The notes below the pieces were generated by a model. The model was not told the origin of the DNA. It saw only the letters and a list, made by a program, of their open reading frames with translations, and did no database searches. Positions 25,958 to 39,190 of a stretch of DNA of 64,000 nt are shown piece after piece. The position numbers and the translations under genes are program-made. Source of the stretch: Plectrocnemia conspersa (Eukaryota; Arthropoda; Insecta; Trichoptera; Polycentropodidae); assembly GCA_009617715.1 (NCBI GenBank), contig VTFK01000224.1:433501-497500 (forward strand), written 5' to 3'. Every line of letters starts with the position of its first letter. Position 1 is the first letter of the stretch.

Positions 25958-26639
25958 GATATATCTCAAAATTTAATGTTTTTAACATTGGTTACAATGT
26001 TTCTGTAACGTTAATATTACATTGATAAAAAATACGGGTTTCCAAAGTACGACTTCGGTCTGAATCATGCTGCTCTATTATTAAGGTGCAAGCCACACAG
26101 CTCAGTTACTAATTGCATGCCGAGGTGTGAATGAAAAATGATGTAATTGATGTGCTAGCATCGATAAGTTACAATAAAACGAAGAGTGAAAATATATGTT
26201 TGTGTATCAGATAATATCAATCCTAAAATTGGACTTATAGATCAACTCTCAGTATCTTGCGAATGGAGGTAACAAAAGTTCAATACTAATTTTCTCATCT
26301 AATTACTCTATAAAGATCACAATTTTAAGAGAAGTCCGCCCAAATCTCTGCATTTGAAAGAAACTGGCAGTACATTAGCAAATCTTTGGCGCAATAAATA
26401 TCGATATTTCATTTTAAGGAAACACATTTTTGCGCTGCTAAAATAATTACGGATTAAGAATGTTGTCTTTTTTATCTTCTTATTATATACATATTACGAA
26501 CTTTATTATACACATATGCTTGTATTCAATTAGTATAACAATAATATTTTTTTCACCATATCAGCATCTCAAAAATTTGAAAAATCCATGTTCTATAAAA
26601 TTAGATTCTGTGAGTAGGCGAATGAAAAACGCAATAAAA

Positions 26640-27060
26640 TGGTCCGTGGAGCTGAGCCCCCAGTCGAAAAGAAAAAAAAAACTGTTTCAGACCGGGTGTT
26701 GGGCGCCGTTTCGTCTGAAGGCTTCGCGTGGAAATTTTTGCAGGGGTCGTAAACCGCCGTGGCGAGGCGAAAACCGGCGTCCGTCGTAAACATCGATCTG
26801 AGTCCCTACTGTTACGAAGACGTTCCGATTCTTGCGACCGAATTGGGGGATATGTGTCACGGGCGTGTGGGTCACGGCCTCCGTCTGATCGCACGCACCC
26901 CTTTATTTACGGCAGGGATTCGGATTCTGGACGGGATAATGGGATTGCTGTGTCGCCTGCAGAGGCATCGCTATCGATTACCCATACACCTATTCGACTA
27001 CACGCCAAATGGCATGGCCCGACTTCGTGCCGTCGTGTAGCTCTAGCCAATTGGGGAAAA
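26640..27060. other. GC-richer island
   Basis: About 400 bp with open frames in several phases of both strands (the longest ~120 codons), a normal effect of GC-rich DNA. None carries a domain I know. The best candidate for function among the islands after the one at 58440. Confidence 0.35.
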
Positions 27061-28887
27061 TGGACTGACTACACGTCATTTCTCCTATAGCATCAACAGC
27101 TTTTATCGACGGTACCGTCTTGAAATATTACTCGTTGAAAAAATCAACAGATTGCTAACCTAACCGCCAATGAAAAAAGTAATTGATATTATAGTTAATG
27201 TGCGAATAATATCCACGTAATATATAACCGTCTAGGATTTTATCAGAACTCTAATTTAAGAAATCGATTGTTTTTTTATAAGCATTGCTTATTTAATATC
27301 TATTTATGGCACTTTTATAAAAGGATGTTGTCTGATGTGAATTAATTTCATACAAATATTGATTCTCTATGTTTGTTATTATATGCTGCCGTAGAAGCGC
27401 TTAAGCCTCTTCTGTTAGTTTAACCGTGCCTGTCGGTTTAAGTGACTGAACAGACTGATGCAAGTGAGCTGACGTTAATAAGGTACACCGCAACTATTTT
27501 AAGGCAAAGTTTGTCAATATCAATCTTTCACTCACTCGCTGTGCATCGGATTACTTCAACATAATTGCACAATAATAATTGTGTGTTAAATATATATTTA
27601 GAATTTGTTAATTCACCTAACTACCAAATATACATTAATACAACTCGTGTGTTGCCTAAGTTATTGTAACTGGAACTTATAATCTAATCTTCATCATCGC
27701 GGCCTTCATAATACAACATGAAATTTTAATTTTAATATTTGCAACGTAATGTTGAAATAAACACATTGAAATTATAATACTGCCTTGATATTGGAGCTTT
27801 TCTAAAAATATTAACAATATCAACAACATAAATAAATCAAAAACAAACCATAGCATTTTGTTTTTATGAATATAAAGCAGAAGTACATAGTGTCAAATTT
27901 TTATTCGATTTAAATATGTATATATGAGAAATCGCACAGCTATTAAAAATTTAGTAATCATGAATCTCAAGAAAATTTGATTAAAATCAATAATGTGTAC
28001 ACGGGTGTATGATACATCATATTATATTTTTCATGTGCAAAACATTCAGTTAATTTATACTACTCTTATATAATTTACTGGTAATTAAATAAATGTCCTA
28101 GATTACATTTGGGGTGTGTTTAACCGTATCCGATTTTTCGATTTCCGTGCGGATCTTTGTCCATTTTCCGCAGCATTATGGAAATTGTAAGGGCGTAAGC
28201 CTGGATCGTAAGGGTCGGTCCCCTCGCAACCCGTCCTGAAAACCGACTTACTAAGCTTGAAATAGTCACGGCCGCTATTATTTATTATATTGTATTTTCC
28301 CCTCTTCCGTACTAGGTCGGGCGCACGTACGCGGGGTTTGTCAGGCGTCTATTGCATATGGCGCTTTTCCGCGGAGAATTTTTTTATAGCCGTTATGCTC
28401 TCAAAAGATACGACATGCTTTATATATTTTTTATTTATATAAATCGATGCTTTAACCCAACTATAAATCGTGCAGAGGAGCGTAAAACAAAGCGCGAGAG
28501 AAGTTATATCCGCTGAAAAAACAGTACACATCGGATACAGGTTTTCAGATTAAAATTCATTAAGTTGAATGTATTTTTGACATCGAGAGCAATAAATAAA
28601 CCCACAATTTTCCGCATTTATTTCCTTTCTCGTAGTGTCATTATGTTATATGATCACATGTAGGTAGTAGTCGTTTAATATAAATTCTAGACTATATTTT
28701 CGTATTATTAATGAATAACTGGGAAAAATAGAAGCGAATTCGGGTACGAATGTTTATTATATATTTATGTGCCCGAAATACCGTTTAACAAGTGATCATT
28801 GTGTGCTTTTAAATTTCTGCCTTGTGACGTGACAGTATTATGTTTTTGTTTTCGCTTCAATTATATGCTTTTATTTATGTAACAGTA

Positions 28888-29880
28888 CAGTCGACCCCCC
28901 TATAGCGTAGAGATTGGGACTTCGTTATAGGGAACTTGGCACCCATACAAAATTTGAGGTTAGGTTCTTTAAACTGTATTTTGTGAATTTAACGAAATCA
29001 GTAATTCAAACTTTCCCCCCATTATATGTATTAAATGACTTTGTATTTAGTTTGTAAACAAGCACAGGTTTATTATTGCGACACGCGCGCAATTCTTCCT
29101 TGATTTTGCGAGTGCTAGGGGAGTCAAACGCAACAGTTATTTGAGTTATTTTTTAAAATGTGTAAGCCTAAAATGAATAAATAATAAAAAGTAAATATAA
29201 GTTATTCTGCAGTATGGTATATTTTAGAATATTAATAAAAACTTATTTATTGTCTTAAAAAAAATGTTAGAAATGAAAAAAGTTAAATATCTTAAATTGT
29301 GTAATTATGCATTTAATTATTGACAGTGTCATCTAATATCACGTTCCATTGAGACCTTTTTAATACCTTAATTTCATCATTACTGTCATCAATAACAGGA
29401 TAATTTTCTTTATTGTCTTCTGTCTGCATTTCTTAACGAATTTTATAATATGGTGCTTGACATTTTTTAATTCAGCGGATCGCTCTGTGGAACAATCGTA
29501 TTGAATAAATTATTATATTTACATGTGTTTTGCATTTAAATTTTGAAATAAAAAATTAGCGAAGTTTAGAAAGATTACGTATTATTTTAAATGCACTAAA
29601 ATTTTAATGTCAGCAATAAAGTGTCTCATATCATATCATATATCTAAATATATTTTATGATTCATTAATACTTTTTAAGATTTGTAATAAATAATTACAT
29701 AATTAAATAGTTTCATTATAAAAAATAGAATGGTTTACATAATGCAGTAAAAAACGTGTACATTGATTTGCTTGATCATATTTTTTTTCATAGTTATACA
29801 AAAATAAATAATTTTGTATAACTATGAAATATTATATTTATTATACGCTATAGGAAACTTCGCTATAGGGGGGCTTACTG
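28888..29880 (-). mobile_element. pogo-like DNA transposon, degraded, 993 bp
   Basis: The termini are CAGTCGACCCCCCTATAGCG and CGCTATAGGGGGGCTTACTG, inverted and near-identical, with TA on both sides (28886-28887, 29881-29882). CAGT..RCCCC..TATA ends are typical of the pogo/Tigger group. A short open stretch on the - strand (29420 down to 29313) ends in SQWNVILDDTVNN and could be the tail of a transposase; that part is weak. A perfect 15-bp stem hairpin lies at 29789-29826. Confidence 0.75.
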
Positions 29881-30219
29881 TACTTGACTTCCGCTACGTG
29901 AATTTTTAAATTTTATTTATTTCTGATATTAATACTGTTCAATTTAATAAAAAAAATTAATTGTCATGTTTTCAGCAATATTTGTTTTTGTGCACTGACA
30001 AAATAGAGTAGCTAAAATTAGGTTTGCAACTGCAAAAAATACGTTTTAAATTTTATGAAATGACATAGTTTTAGATAAGTTAGACAGGATTGTGCGCTGC
30101 TTTATTTAATTTTTGTATTTGTTTTAAACAATACTGTGCTCATTCAATTCAATCTGATAATGTTTTGAAACATTTCTCTTCATTCGCAATATCATTTCAG
30201 CGCACGTACCGTATCCAAT

Positions 30220-30850
30220 GTTACACTTACGCCCTTTGGCGCATTCTCCGAATTAACCCGCGCGTCAATTTTTTTGAAACCCCACCATTCACTCGTTTCG
30301 ACTTTCAACCATTGAGGCTTATTCAGTCGGGCGGGCGTTCTCCAAAAAGTAAAATAAGAAAAAACCGCATACGTAAAGATCTTGCGTAGGTTTTTCGCGA
30401 TGTCGTAACTTCCATTGTTAGTTACGTAGTCGGAACGTACAGATATACACAAACGCGCGCGCGCACACAAACACAAAGCGGGACGTTTGTTTCCCGTCCG
30501 CTACTTTTTTATCCTCCCCGTTCGTTCTCTGCGAGACGATTTTCCATTTTTTTCCGTTCTCTATCTCCCTCGCTCATTTCAGTTCTATCGTTGTTAGCTG
30601 TCGTGACAAACTTTTATACACACGTAACGTAACGTTAACGGATAATGAAAAGGGAGACTGATTGGGGTTTAAACTTACACTTTCGCCTTCTCCCCCCCCA
30701 CTTTCACCCGACGTTTTTTTACCACCCGTGTGCGTGATGTATGCGACTCAATGAAAGGTTAATTAAGAGGGCAACGAGTTCCACTTTTCGCGCAGGGCGT
30801 GAACAAAGAACCGAACCGCCTACGCTTCGTTGGCAAGGATTCGTGACACG
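30220..30850. other. GC-richer island with CG/CA dinucleotide runs
   Basis: Includes ACAAACGCGCGCGCGCACAC (30449 onward), pyrimidine tracts (CTTCTCCCCCCCCAC) and repeated ACGTAACG words. No coding evidence. Confidence 0.35.
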
Positions 30851-31478
30851 AATAGTAATACGTTACGAAAAAATGTAATAATTCAGAAAACGTCTTGCTT
30901 CTACTTTCAACCTCCCCGATGTATTATATTAATTAAGTAAAAATGGCATAGTTACATCGATCAGCGGGTGGGTGGACCATTTTTCGTTGGAGCATCCCCC
31001 GTTTATCTGATCCGACGTACAGTATAATTTATTCGTTCGCAGATATCGAGCGACGTTAAAAAATGAGCGAAGTTTTCACCGTAAATAATATTATATCCGC
31101 GAAGCGGGGGCCGAGTAAATAATAGAGATTTATGCGGAATAAAAAAAAGTTTACCACTTTCTAATTCAATATGAACGTATGTTTTTGATGGTCGAATATT
31201 TTAGGAATAAATATAATAAAAACTCTCGGCATGCGAAATCTCACAAATCCAGATACGTAAATAACAAAAGGCGCCCAATTTATATATATCTCGTATTTCT
31301 AAAATAAATTCAATACTTACAGTTCACCCTACGCTCAATACGAGTACATGACGTAATCATTAAAATAATAAAAAACAGCTGCATATTTTATTACTGGTTG
31401 GTTAATTATTTATTAATTATTGTGTTTTTTTGCATTAATATAATATTAATAATAATAAAATTAGAATAGTTTTGTATA

Positions 31479-31648
31479 CAGTAGACATCCAATTACACGG
31501 TAAATTGCGGATGTGCTATTTGGGTGCGTGTAATTCGGGGACTAGAAAATACAATTTTTCGCAATACATGAGATATTCGCTTACACATAAAGTAACGGAC
31601 ATCCAAATGGCACGCCCCCAATTTACCGTGTTATTGGGGAGTCTACTG
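31479..31648. mobile_element. TA-flanked MITE, pogo/mariner type, copy 2
   Basis: The 170-bp element starts CAGTAGACATCCAATTACAC and ends TTATTGGGGAGTCTACTG, with TA at 31477-31478 and 31649-31650. Shared internal words with copy 40620 (GGGACTAGAAAATAC; CACATAAAGTAACGG) show both are members of one family rather than sharing ends only. Confidence 0.85.
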
Positions 31649-32611
31649 TACATAAATAATTATTAACATACTGTCCGCTTTATTGTATATTTATTTTTAT
31701 TAAATACAACAATATTTTCAAACAGTTTAATATTATTTTTATAGTATATACTTAATTTTTAATCCCTCCTCTCTTCTATATTTGTATTCTTGACATTGTG
31801 GCAATGCAAGTTAATACATCATTTAAAGTCCGCTTTATTAATTCATTTTTTTGTTATATGATTACGATGTAAGAATAATTAATTACTTACTAGTTACGAT
31901 CTCATAAGGAAAATTGCACGATATATTAATGTTTTCTGATGTAATACATAATTACAGAATGACGATCACACAACATAGTCTAATGTGAATTAAACTTAAC
32001 GTGTAATCATTGCCACTGATAGCGGTATTTGTGTTTATTATATGTTTTGTGTAAGAACCGCATAATATAATATTCCTTCCATACAAGTTAATTCTAGCAA
32101 TTGAGTGCTAAAATTGACATAATATTTTACTACAAGTATCTCCCTTTGTATGAAAACGTCGATCGTAATAAAATATAATTTGGCCATTCTTGTTTGTGGT
32201 CGCGATCGACTTCTGACAATATATTGTATGGATTAATACGTCGAAGTGGATGTCATCGATATTATTTGCGCTAGTTTTAGATTACATAGTTATACCATTA
32301 TAATGCGATCAAAAGTACAATTAAGTTGTCGCGTGTTCCTCTTTGAACTCTTGTATATGACTTATATTAAATAAAAGTCATACATGAGGACTAGCTTAAA
32401 ACAGATGACGAGTTTTCGCAATTTTATGTTTTTTTTATCTGATTTATTCAAACTAAGAAATAATTATTCGTGTTTTCCCGTTAAATGAAGAAATTTTTGA
32501 AATGAAAATGATCAAATTTGAGGCAAATGATAACTACGCTGAAAAGATTTGGGTAAATTAAAATGGATCGCTTGCATAAAACCTTGTTTGAGGGGTTTGA
32601 GGTCGAAGGGG

Positions 32612-33015
32612 TGTGACTTTGCTGCCAAAATAAATGCTGGAAAATTTAGTAACAGTTTATTTTATAAGTAATATTAATTACCACATATATAATGAAATGT
32701 AGTTGCCGCTATCCGGTGGTGGAGTCAAAATAGCAGGTCTTGAAAGTGAGTCTTCGCCGGAGTGTCGAGTTGAATTATTGTCGGCTGTGTGTGTGTGTGT
32801 TGTGATGATCGTGATGTGAATCCTTGGCGTTTCTGGTCGAGTTTCTGAAGCGTCTTTTTTTGTCTGTCTGTCTGCCTCTCTGTAATCAAGTGTCACATCT
32901 TTTATATTACTCACCAATTGCATCGCTTCTTGGACACACCCACGAAATGTGTTTTCGTCTTAAAAGTAAAACTTTCAGACGGTCACTTTCGACGAACTTT
33001 AACAAACGTGCATAG
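32612..33015 (-). mobile_element. Possible diverged LTR related to the solo LTR family
   Basis: The left boundary GTGTGACTTTGCTGCCA matches the LTR terminus found at 9340, 15186 and 46571. The next 400 bp then follow a similar pattern (AATAAA on the - strand, a GGTGGTGGAG-like word, GT microsatellite). I could not place the other end, so the coordinate is approximate. Confidence 0.4.
32786..32800. repeat. (GT)n microsatellite
   Basis: A short GT run inside the possible LTR at 32612-33015. A GTCT-repeat lies 65 bp further on. Confidence 0.85.
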
Positions 33016-35534
33016 AACATGTATAGTGTTGCGCGCATCATTTTCACACAATAGGGTAGTATTTTTTGGTGTTTATATGTGATAGACGTACCGGGACGGA
33101 AAAGATGGTCCGTGAAATATTAACAATTATTAATGTAATTGTTGAGTCCTGAGATCTTTCTTCCCGATTTTTGTTCCATTGTAAGGTTAGACTAGGTTGT
33201 TTGAAATGGTTGTTAGACTGAGATCTAAATTATTTGTGTAGGCGATTGAAATCTCGACAAAGCATTACTAAATATTAAGTATACGTTTATAGAAAGGGAA
33301 GATTTTTTGTGTTTTTTTACGGTAGAGATATGTATTACAAAAATTAGATGAGGGCTCTTAGATGCAATGCTTAAATATATTCATTAAGAGGTTTTTGCCG
33401 CACAAGTATTTAATAAAACATATATTTGTATGTTATCTACATATAACGTATATATAATAGTAATTCAATAAATAAAAAAAATCTTAAATCTCCGTGATTT
33501 ATCAAAGTAAGATTCCTTTATTTACCGAGAATAAGCATCCTTAATACAAATCTTAAATAAAAATAATAATTGTGGGGATCTTGCAATATAAAATTTGACA
33601 AATATCTACCTGTGGCTCAGTACTGTAATCAAAAGAGTTGGGTCACAAAAAATTCTGTGTTTTTTCAAATAACCAAAAGAACAACGCTCCATTAGTCCAA
33701 TTACGTCCGCCGCTGCAAGGCTTTTGCAACCCACACTGTAGAAAGGCCCTTTGCGGCGGGCTATAATAGACAAACACTGGAAAATCTTATTGTTATGACG
33801 AGCTTGAAACGCTTTTAGCTATTGCCAGCGCTCGCCCACGCCCGTCTGTGGGCGTACCACCATCGAGCCCTTTTCCTCTGTTAAGTTAGCAACAGGTCGG
33901 CGTTGTGCTGCTGCTGCTACTTTATTCTGTATCTATATATAAACCTTACCCTACGTAGTGCACGCACACCGCTAACAAAACCACATCGACGCGATGCTGC
34001 TACGTGGTGTTTGTTCAATCAGATTTTTCCGCGAAAAGCTCACAGTCGTCGGTCGCTTCGGATGTGCTACGTTTCCGTTTCCTTTTTATATTTTTATTTT
34101 TTACCATCCTCAATTCCGACGCGTAGCGGATCGACTCAATTTTGGTTGTTTACTCTATTATTATTATATGAAAAAATCTATTCTTTATCTCCATTATGTG
34201 GGATATTTTCGCCTGTCATCTTCATTTCAAGTTGATTCTGTCTTTTACGGCGTCAAATCAATCATCTACCATATATATGAGACATCTTATCTATAATTCA
34301 AACTATTTCATTGTAGCTATTGAAATTGATATTTATAATATTTCAAATCTTATAATGCAAGTGTTACATAGTATTAATTTACAATGAGTGCATGGTAATC
34401 GAGGAGCAACATATAATAATACCTAGGTAGTGATTGGTCGATTTTATGGTTCACGAAACCTTTTAAGATATTACACACGATTTTTTCGCTCAAGCTGTAA
34501 ATTAAGTTAATTTAATCGACGGCAATTAAACTGATTTGATTTCTGGAATGTATACATATGTTCAATAGACTAAACCTGAAACGAAATGTTCAAAAAGGTT
34601 AACCGTACATTTAAATACTGGTTAATTATTGTAATACTCGTTTGTGCTAAATGACTAGTAAGTTTTAAAAATCTTTAATAACTACAATTAAAGAAAAATT
34701 ATAAAAATTCACCGTTATACAGAAAAATTTTAATTCACTCGATTCACGCGTCGTATCGCTTTCTCCATTGCAAAAATATGCCTATTGACGTTTGGAATAG
34801 AAACTCTTCTTGATGGTGTTGTTAGCTACAATATGAATTAATAATTGCTACGTTTAGAATCAGCATATTTGTATTTTATATGGCTTACTATGTATAATAC
34901 AAAATGTCGGCCTAGATGCATATAAGCACCGACAGCTGTTTTGCACTTATAATTAAATTCGAATTCTCAATTCTAGTAATTAAATTTTAACCAACACAAT
35001 ATAAAGAGAAACATTGCAAAATAACTATAAACTTTCACGTGCACTATTCGGTCATTAATTAATAATATATAAAAATAAAATAAGATAATTTTAATACTCT
35101 TATGATTGGTTCGTTATGAACGTGTCCCAAACGTCTTTTAAAATCGTTCAAATTATGTATGTATTTTAATTTTGTCAAAATAAGGAATGCTCAGTATAAT
35201 TAGATTAAATCTTGTTCATATGCGTTGCTTAAGATTGCTAAAAACATGTCCAAAGCTTAAATTCATATTAAATCAGTGTTAGAACAGTATCTCAATGTTT
35301 TTCATTTAATGACATTTTAATATTAGTTCGCCCTTATTCTCAAACTTCTAGGGAATTTGTCGAAAAAATCACGAAACTTGTTTTTTTGGCTCCCTTCTCA
35401 ACACCTCATCTTCAAACATGATTCATAACATTTATAATTTGAGAGGTGATGTTTGTATTCTGTAAATTCAGTAAATATACCCCCAACAGTGTAGTGTTAA
35501 ATTAAATAGTGCCAAAGCCCTAATTTTGACCTAA

Positions 35535-35545
35535 CCCCCCCCCCC
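35535..35545. repeat. Poly-C run
   Basis: Eleven consecutive C. Confidence 0.9.
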
Positions 35546-35696
35546 TCGTTATGCATGTATGAATATATAATGATTTTCAAAATAACGAAAATTGAAAATG
35601 TGCAAACATTTTATAATAAATTGCTTTTATTTGTTGTGGGGGCCTATTTATTATTTATGGCAAAAACAAGGCGGCATTTTGTTAACACTGACGTGA

Positions 35697-35989
35697 CAGT
35701 GGCGTAGTGCAACATTTTCCTAGCAGATCTCGACGACCGGCGGATAATTTTGTGACCGTTTCAGTGTGCCTTTTTGAGTCATCCTGTAGTAAGAGCGCAT
35801 ACTGAGCAAGCAAGTCGAATTAGTCAGTCCGTGAAGCTGATAATTATTTATTATTTTAATTATTGCGAAGGTTATTTTAAACCGCGTTTTTGACTATTGA
35901 AGCTCAAATTAATTTTACCAGATCTTCCAACAAGTCGTACCGGAACGCGTTCCGGTCATGGAAAAAAGTACGGCTCCACTACGCCACTG
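35697..35989. mobile_element. hAT-type MITE with CAGTGGCGTAGTG termini
   Basis: The 293-bp element has perfect 13-bp terminal inverted repeats, CAGTGGCGTAGTG and CACTACGCCACTG. This terminus class is common among animal hAT elements. The 8-bp flanks do not match, so the duplication is lost or the insertion was rearranged. An internal palindrome, CCGGAACGCGTTCCGG, lies at 35939-35954. The word TCTACCGGAACGATGTTCCGGTG near 13399 is similar and may be a fragment of the same family. Confidence 0.65.
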
Positions 35990-37396
35990 ACTCCCACAGT
36001 ACAAAGAGTAATTTTACGGCAAACTTTCTGCATCGCCTGAGTATTTATAGAACGACGAGGACACGGCAATTAAGGGTAGCGCTCGGATAAGCAGGACTCG
36101 GACAACTTTATTTGTGTCATTCGCATCCCCCGGAGTCGGAAGATAATTTCAAGATCGAGTCTGTCAATCTGTCGAGGGGGATGGGGCAGTGCGGGTTCGT
36201 TCGTCTTGACGAGAGCAATATGACTGGTCCCTCTCCCTCTTTCCCAAGCAACAGATGAAATTGGGTCGCAGCATCCGCGCGGCTGGCTGTCTACCGACGG
36301 GGATGAACTGCGACATAAATATACTATAATGCATAATGTAATAATACACGTTGGGATTCCTCTCATTCATAATGTATTTTATATTATATGGGGATAAAAT
36401 TTTATCGCTGCGAATGCGGCGTGCGACTTAAATAATTAAAAAAATCGATACGTGAGCGTATTTTTGCAATATGTGCCTACCTTACGTATGCATGCACGTA
36501 ATGGTGTGTACATACGTATATACATACATGCTGAATCGGCTTATGCTACCCTCGACACTATAAATCGACACGTATCGGGTTAGGTGTGTGTTTATAATAA
36601 ATACGCTAATATCATTACGATGCTATTGTAAATGTAATTGATTACTGGAATAAAGGATAAGATCGTTTACAACGCATAAAACTTTCCAGATTTTTTTTGT
36701 GACATTTTACATATTTTTTTATCGTTTTCTTTTTACCTCTTTATTTTACGTGTTTTTTTCTGTTCTATGATTTTGTTGTTCCTTTTAATACTTTTTAAAA
36801 ACTTCAACAGGTTCAACCATAATTATCTAAGCTTTTTACAAATATATGCGGTTTGTAATAATAATTATTTTTATTTAACTTAAGTAAATAATACACGGTA
36901 ATTAAAATTTCACTGTTACAAACAAACTTAAGTCAATATTTTGTGTAAATATTCTTAGAATTTCTCTCTATAGTGAATTTTTAGAAACACTTTTTCGAAC
37001 AAGTTGCTGGGGATTTTTACACCTTGAAAAGTGCTACTTAAAATTGACCGCGAGAACACTAGTTTGTTAAAATTCACACCTACGTAATCTATGATCTGCC
37101 CTTGCGTTTTGTTTATTGGTCATTGCGTACCAACCGAAATATATATGTATATTTTATACTTACCAAAAAATCGACAAAATGGTAGCAAATAAGTCATTGC
37201 AAATTATTTATTCATAGTGTGATTATTACAACGCCTTATTTTAAATGGCACAATATACTAGCTGGCGATATTCGTTATATTTGCAGCAAATTGGTTTTGT
37301 GATTTTTGTTACATATTATTTATAAATGATTATCCAACCTTATTTTTAGAAAAAACCCACACATTTGATATATTTCATTAATTATGTAAAGTAATA

Positions 37397-37890
37397 TCAA
37401 TTAAATGGCCGCCTCTGAACATATTGCAGCATTCGATCCTTTAGATGTAATTTTCGATTACTTTTTCGTACATTTCGGGTGGTATTAATCGTTTTCAAAA
37501 AAGTGACGCCACCTGACCACAATGTGCACCAAATAGTATTTTTTTTGGCATATAATGGTATCTCGTGAAGTACAAAGGGATTTTCCTCGCCCCATATGCG
37601 GCAATTTTTGCTTAGTAACATACCCAGAGAGGTAGAAATGTGCCTTATTAGAAAATTATTTTCACTACGTTGCGAATTGTTTGCTTAGTAGAACGATGAA
37701 ATTTACCATAATCATCCCCTAAATTTCTATACACAGTTCGTACTGAATTATTATTTCTGTAGCGATCAATTTCGTAAATATGTTGTTGCAAACACGCGTG
37801 ATTATTGACAGCTGTCTGATTTACAGTTCTGCCAACTCGAATTGGATCCTTCTGTATATTTTGTTTTTTGTACAGACTGAAATCGAAGGC
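37397..37890 (-). pseudogene. Tc1/mariner (IS630-type) transposase remnant, internally deleted
   Basis: On the - strand the remnant reads VGRTVNQTAVNNH, RTVYRNLGDDYGKFHR and TIRNVV from the helix-turn-helix part, then jumps to the catalytic region around NCRIWGEENP and TIWCTLWSGG. This order matches the common arthropod mariner-like transposase in which NCRIW.EENP and VTVWCALW.GG follow the first catalytic Asp. Compared with the + strand copy at 49507 about 220 bp between the two parts are missing, and stops and frame changes occur near 37655. It is non-functional. The tail after 37480 has lost similarity. Confidence 0.75.
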
Positions 37891-38559
37891 CAACGTAAAA
37901 CGCTTAATATTCATTTTATAAAATAAATTATCTTCTTATTCTCTGCTTCTGGTGTCCGCGGTACTCTATTTATTTCCGTTGAAAGCAGTTTTAAATCGCG
38001 TTATACGTTAACTCTTAGTTCATGAAACTTTAGACATAAGCCTATAAAGCTAAATTTCAAAATGTAGTGTCAAATGCACACTGAAACACGTTGCTTTTAT
38101 ACGTAGCCATCTGCTCATAAGCTTTTGCTATTCGCTTGAAAGGAGACAATCATAATAGCAATATTTAAAAAAAATAATATCCTTTGAATCCTCGCCGATT
38201 TTTTTAAAATTTTGTTCAATTTATCTGAAAGGCGATTGCGTATTTTGGAAACAGATTTATATTTCAAAACACTGGTATAGCAAAGCAAATTTATCCATAA
38301 TAAATAGTGGAAACTTGGGTCGATTCGTTCCAAACCCCAAAAATAATTGAGTTTATAATTATTCATATCGGAAACACTGATATTCGTGAAACTTTAACTA
38401 GGAACACTTTTCAATCCTTTAAAGGATTTGGCGAAAATTTGTCAGTGAATAGATTTATCGCTCATACATATACAGCTATACTCAGGTGATGCTTTTCCAC
38501 GAAATTTTGCACTGTTTACCACATTTTACAGATATTCTTAATCTTATTTAATGTGAGGG

Positions 38560-39190
38560 GTTTCTCAGCCTCTTTCACTTTCATTTCCTCCTCAGATGAG
38601 ATCATCTCTAGCATCTTGCTGTTGCTTGCGATTCAGATCTATTAGGTATTCGGTTGTCAACTCCTTATCACGTTCCTCTTTGCCAACTCTTGAATATCGT
38701 CTTCGTTCACTTCCAGTCCCATGTTATTCTTTAAAAGTAAAATTTTGTCGACAATTTGCGGCTCCCGTTCATAAGCAAACCCGTCAACGCAGTTAGTTCA
38801 CCCATTTCTCCAACCAGAATTGAGTGTTCTCTAGGTAGCCCCACCCATTGCTGTATCGATGATCTTGAGACAGTGTGGAATGATTTTTCCAAAAGTCTCT
38901 GAGGGTAAGATTTGTTCTTTCAGTCACTTCGGAACATAGCTGAAATAGTGATTTGGTTTAACGCTTTTTGAAGTTCGAAATTACCTGCTGATCCACGGGA
39001 TAGAGTAATGTAGTGGTGATGGGAGGAAGAAACTTGATCTTAATGTATTCGAATTTCTCCAGTAAGTTGTTTTCAAGGTCTGGACGATGAGCAGTTTATA
39101 AAACTAACCAGACTGAGTGGTAAATTATTTTCCAAAAGGTATGTCCTCACTGCAAGAATAAGCATTGACTGTCCAGAAGAGAAAGTGACG
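38560..39190 (-). pseudogene. Jerky/Tigger-type transposase remnant
   Basis: On the - strand, from about 39170 downward, the remnant reads TYLLENNLP, then after a frameshift RPDLENNLLEKFEYIKIK, then FLPPITTTLLYPVDQQ and VISNFKKR. These match the DDE domain of jerky/Tigger (pogo group) transposases, where FLPPNTT..LQPMDQ is the hallmark following the second catalytic Asp. Further on, LRDFWKNH and, in another frame, IDTAMGGAT and RTLNSGW follow the family order. Several frameshifts and stops make it a dead copy. The N-terminal DNA-binding half and the element's ends were not found. The assignment rests on motif order; no search was run. Confidence 0.7.

Noticed and set aside
26759..27040. 93-codon open frame as a gene
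   Set aside because: It lies in a GC-rich island with open frames in several phases; no domain, splice context or homology could be recognised.
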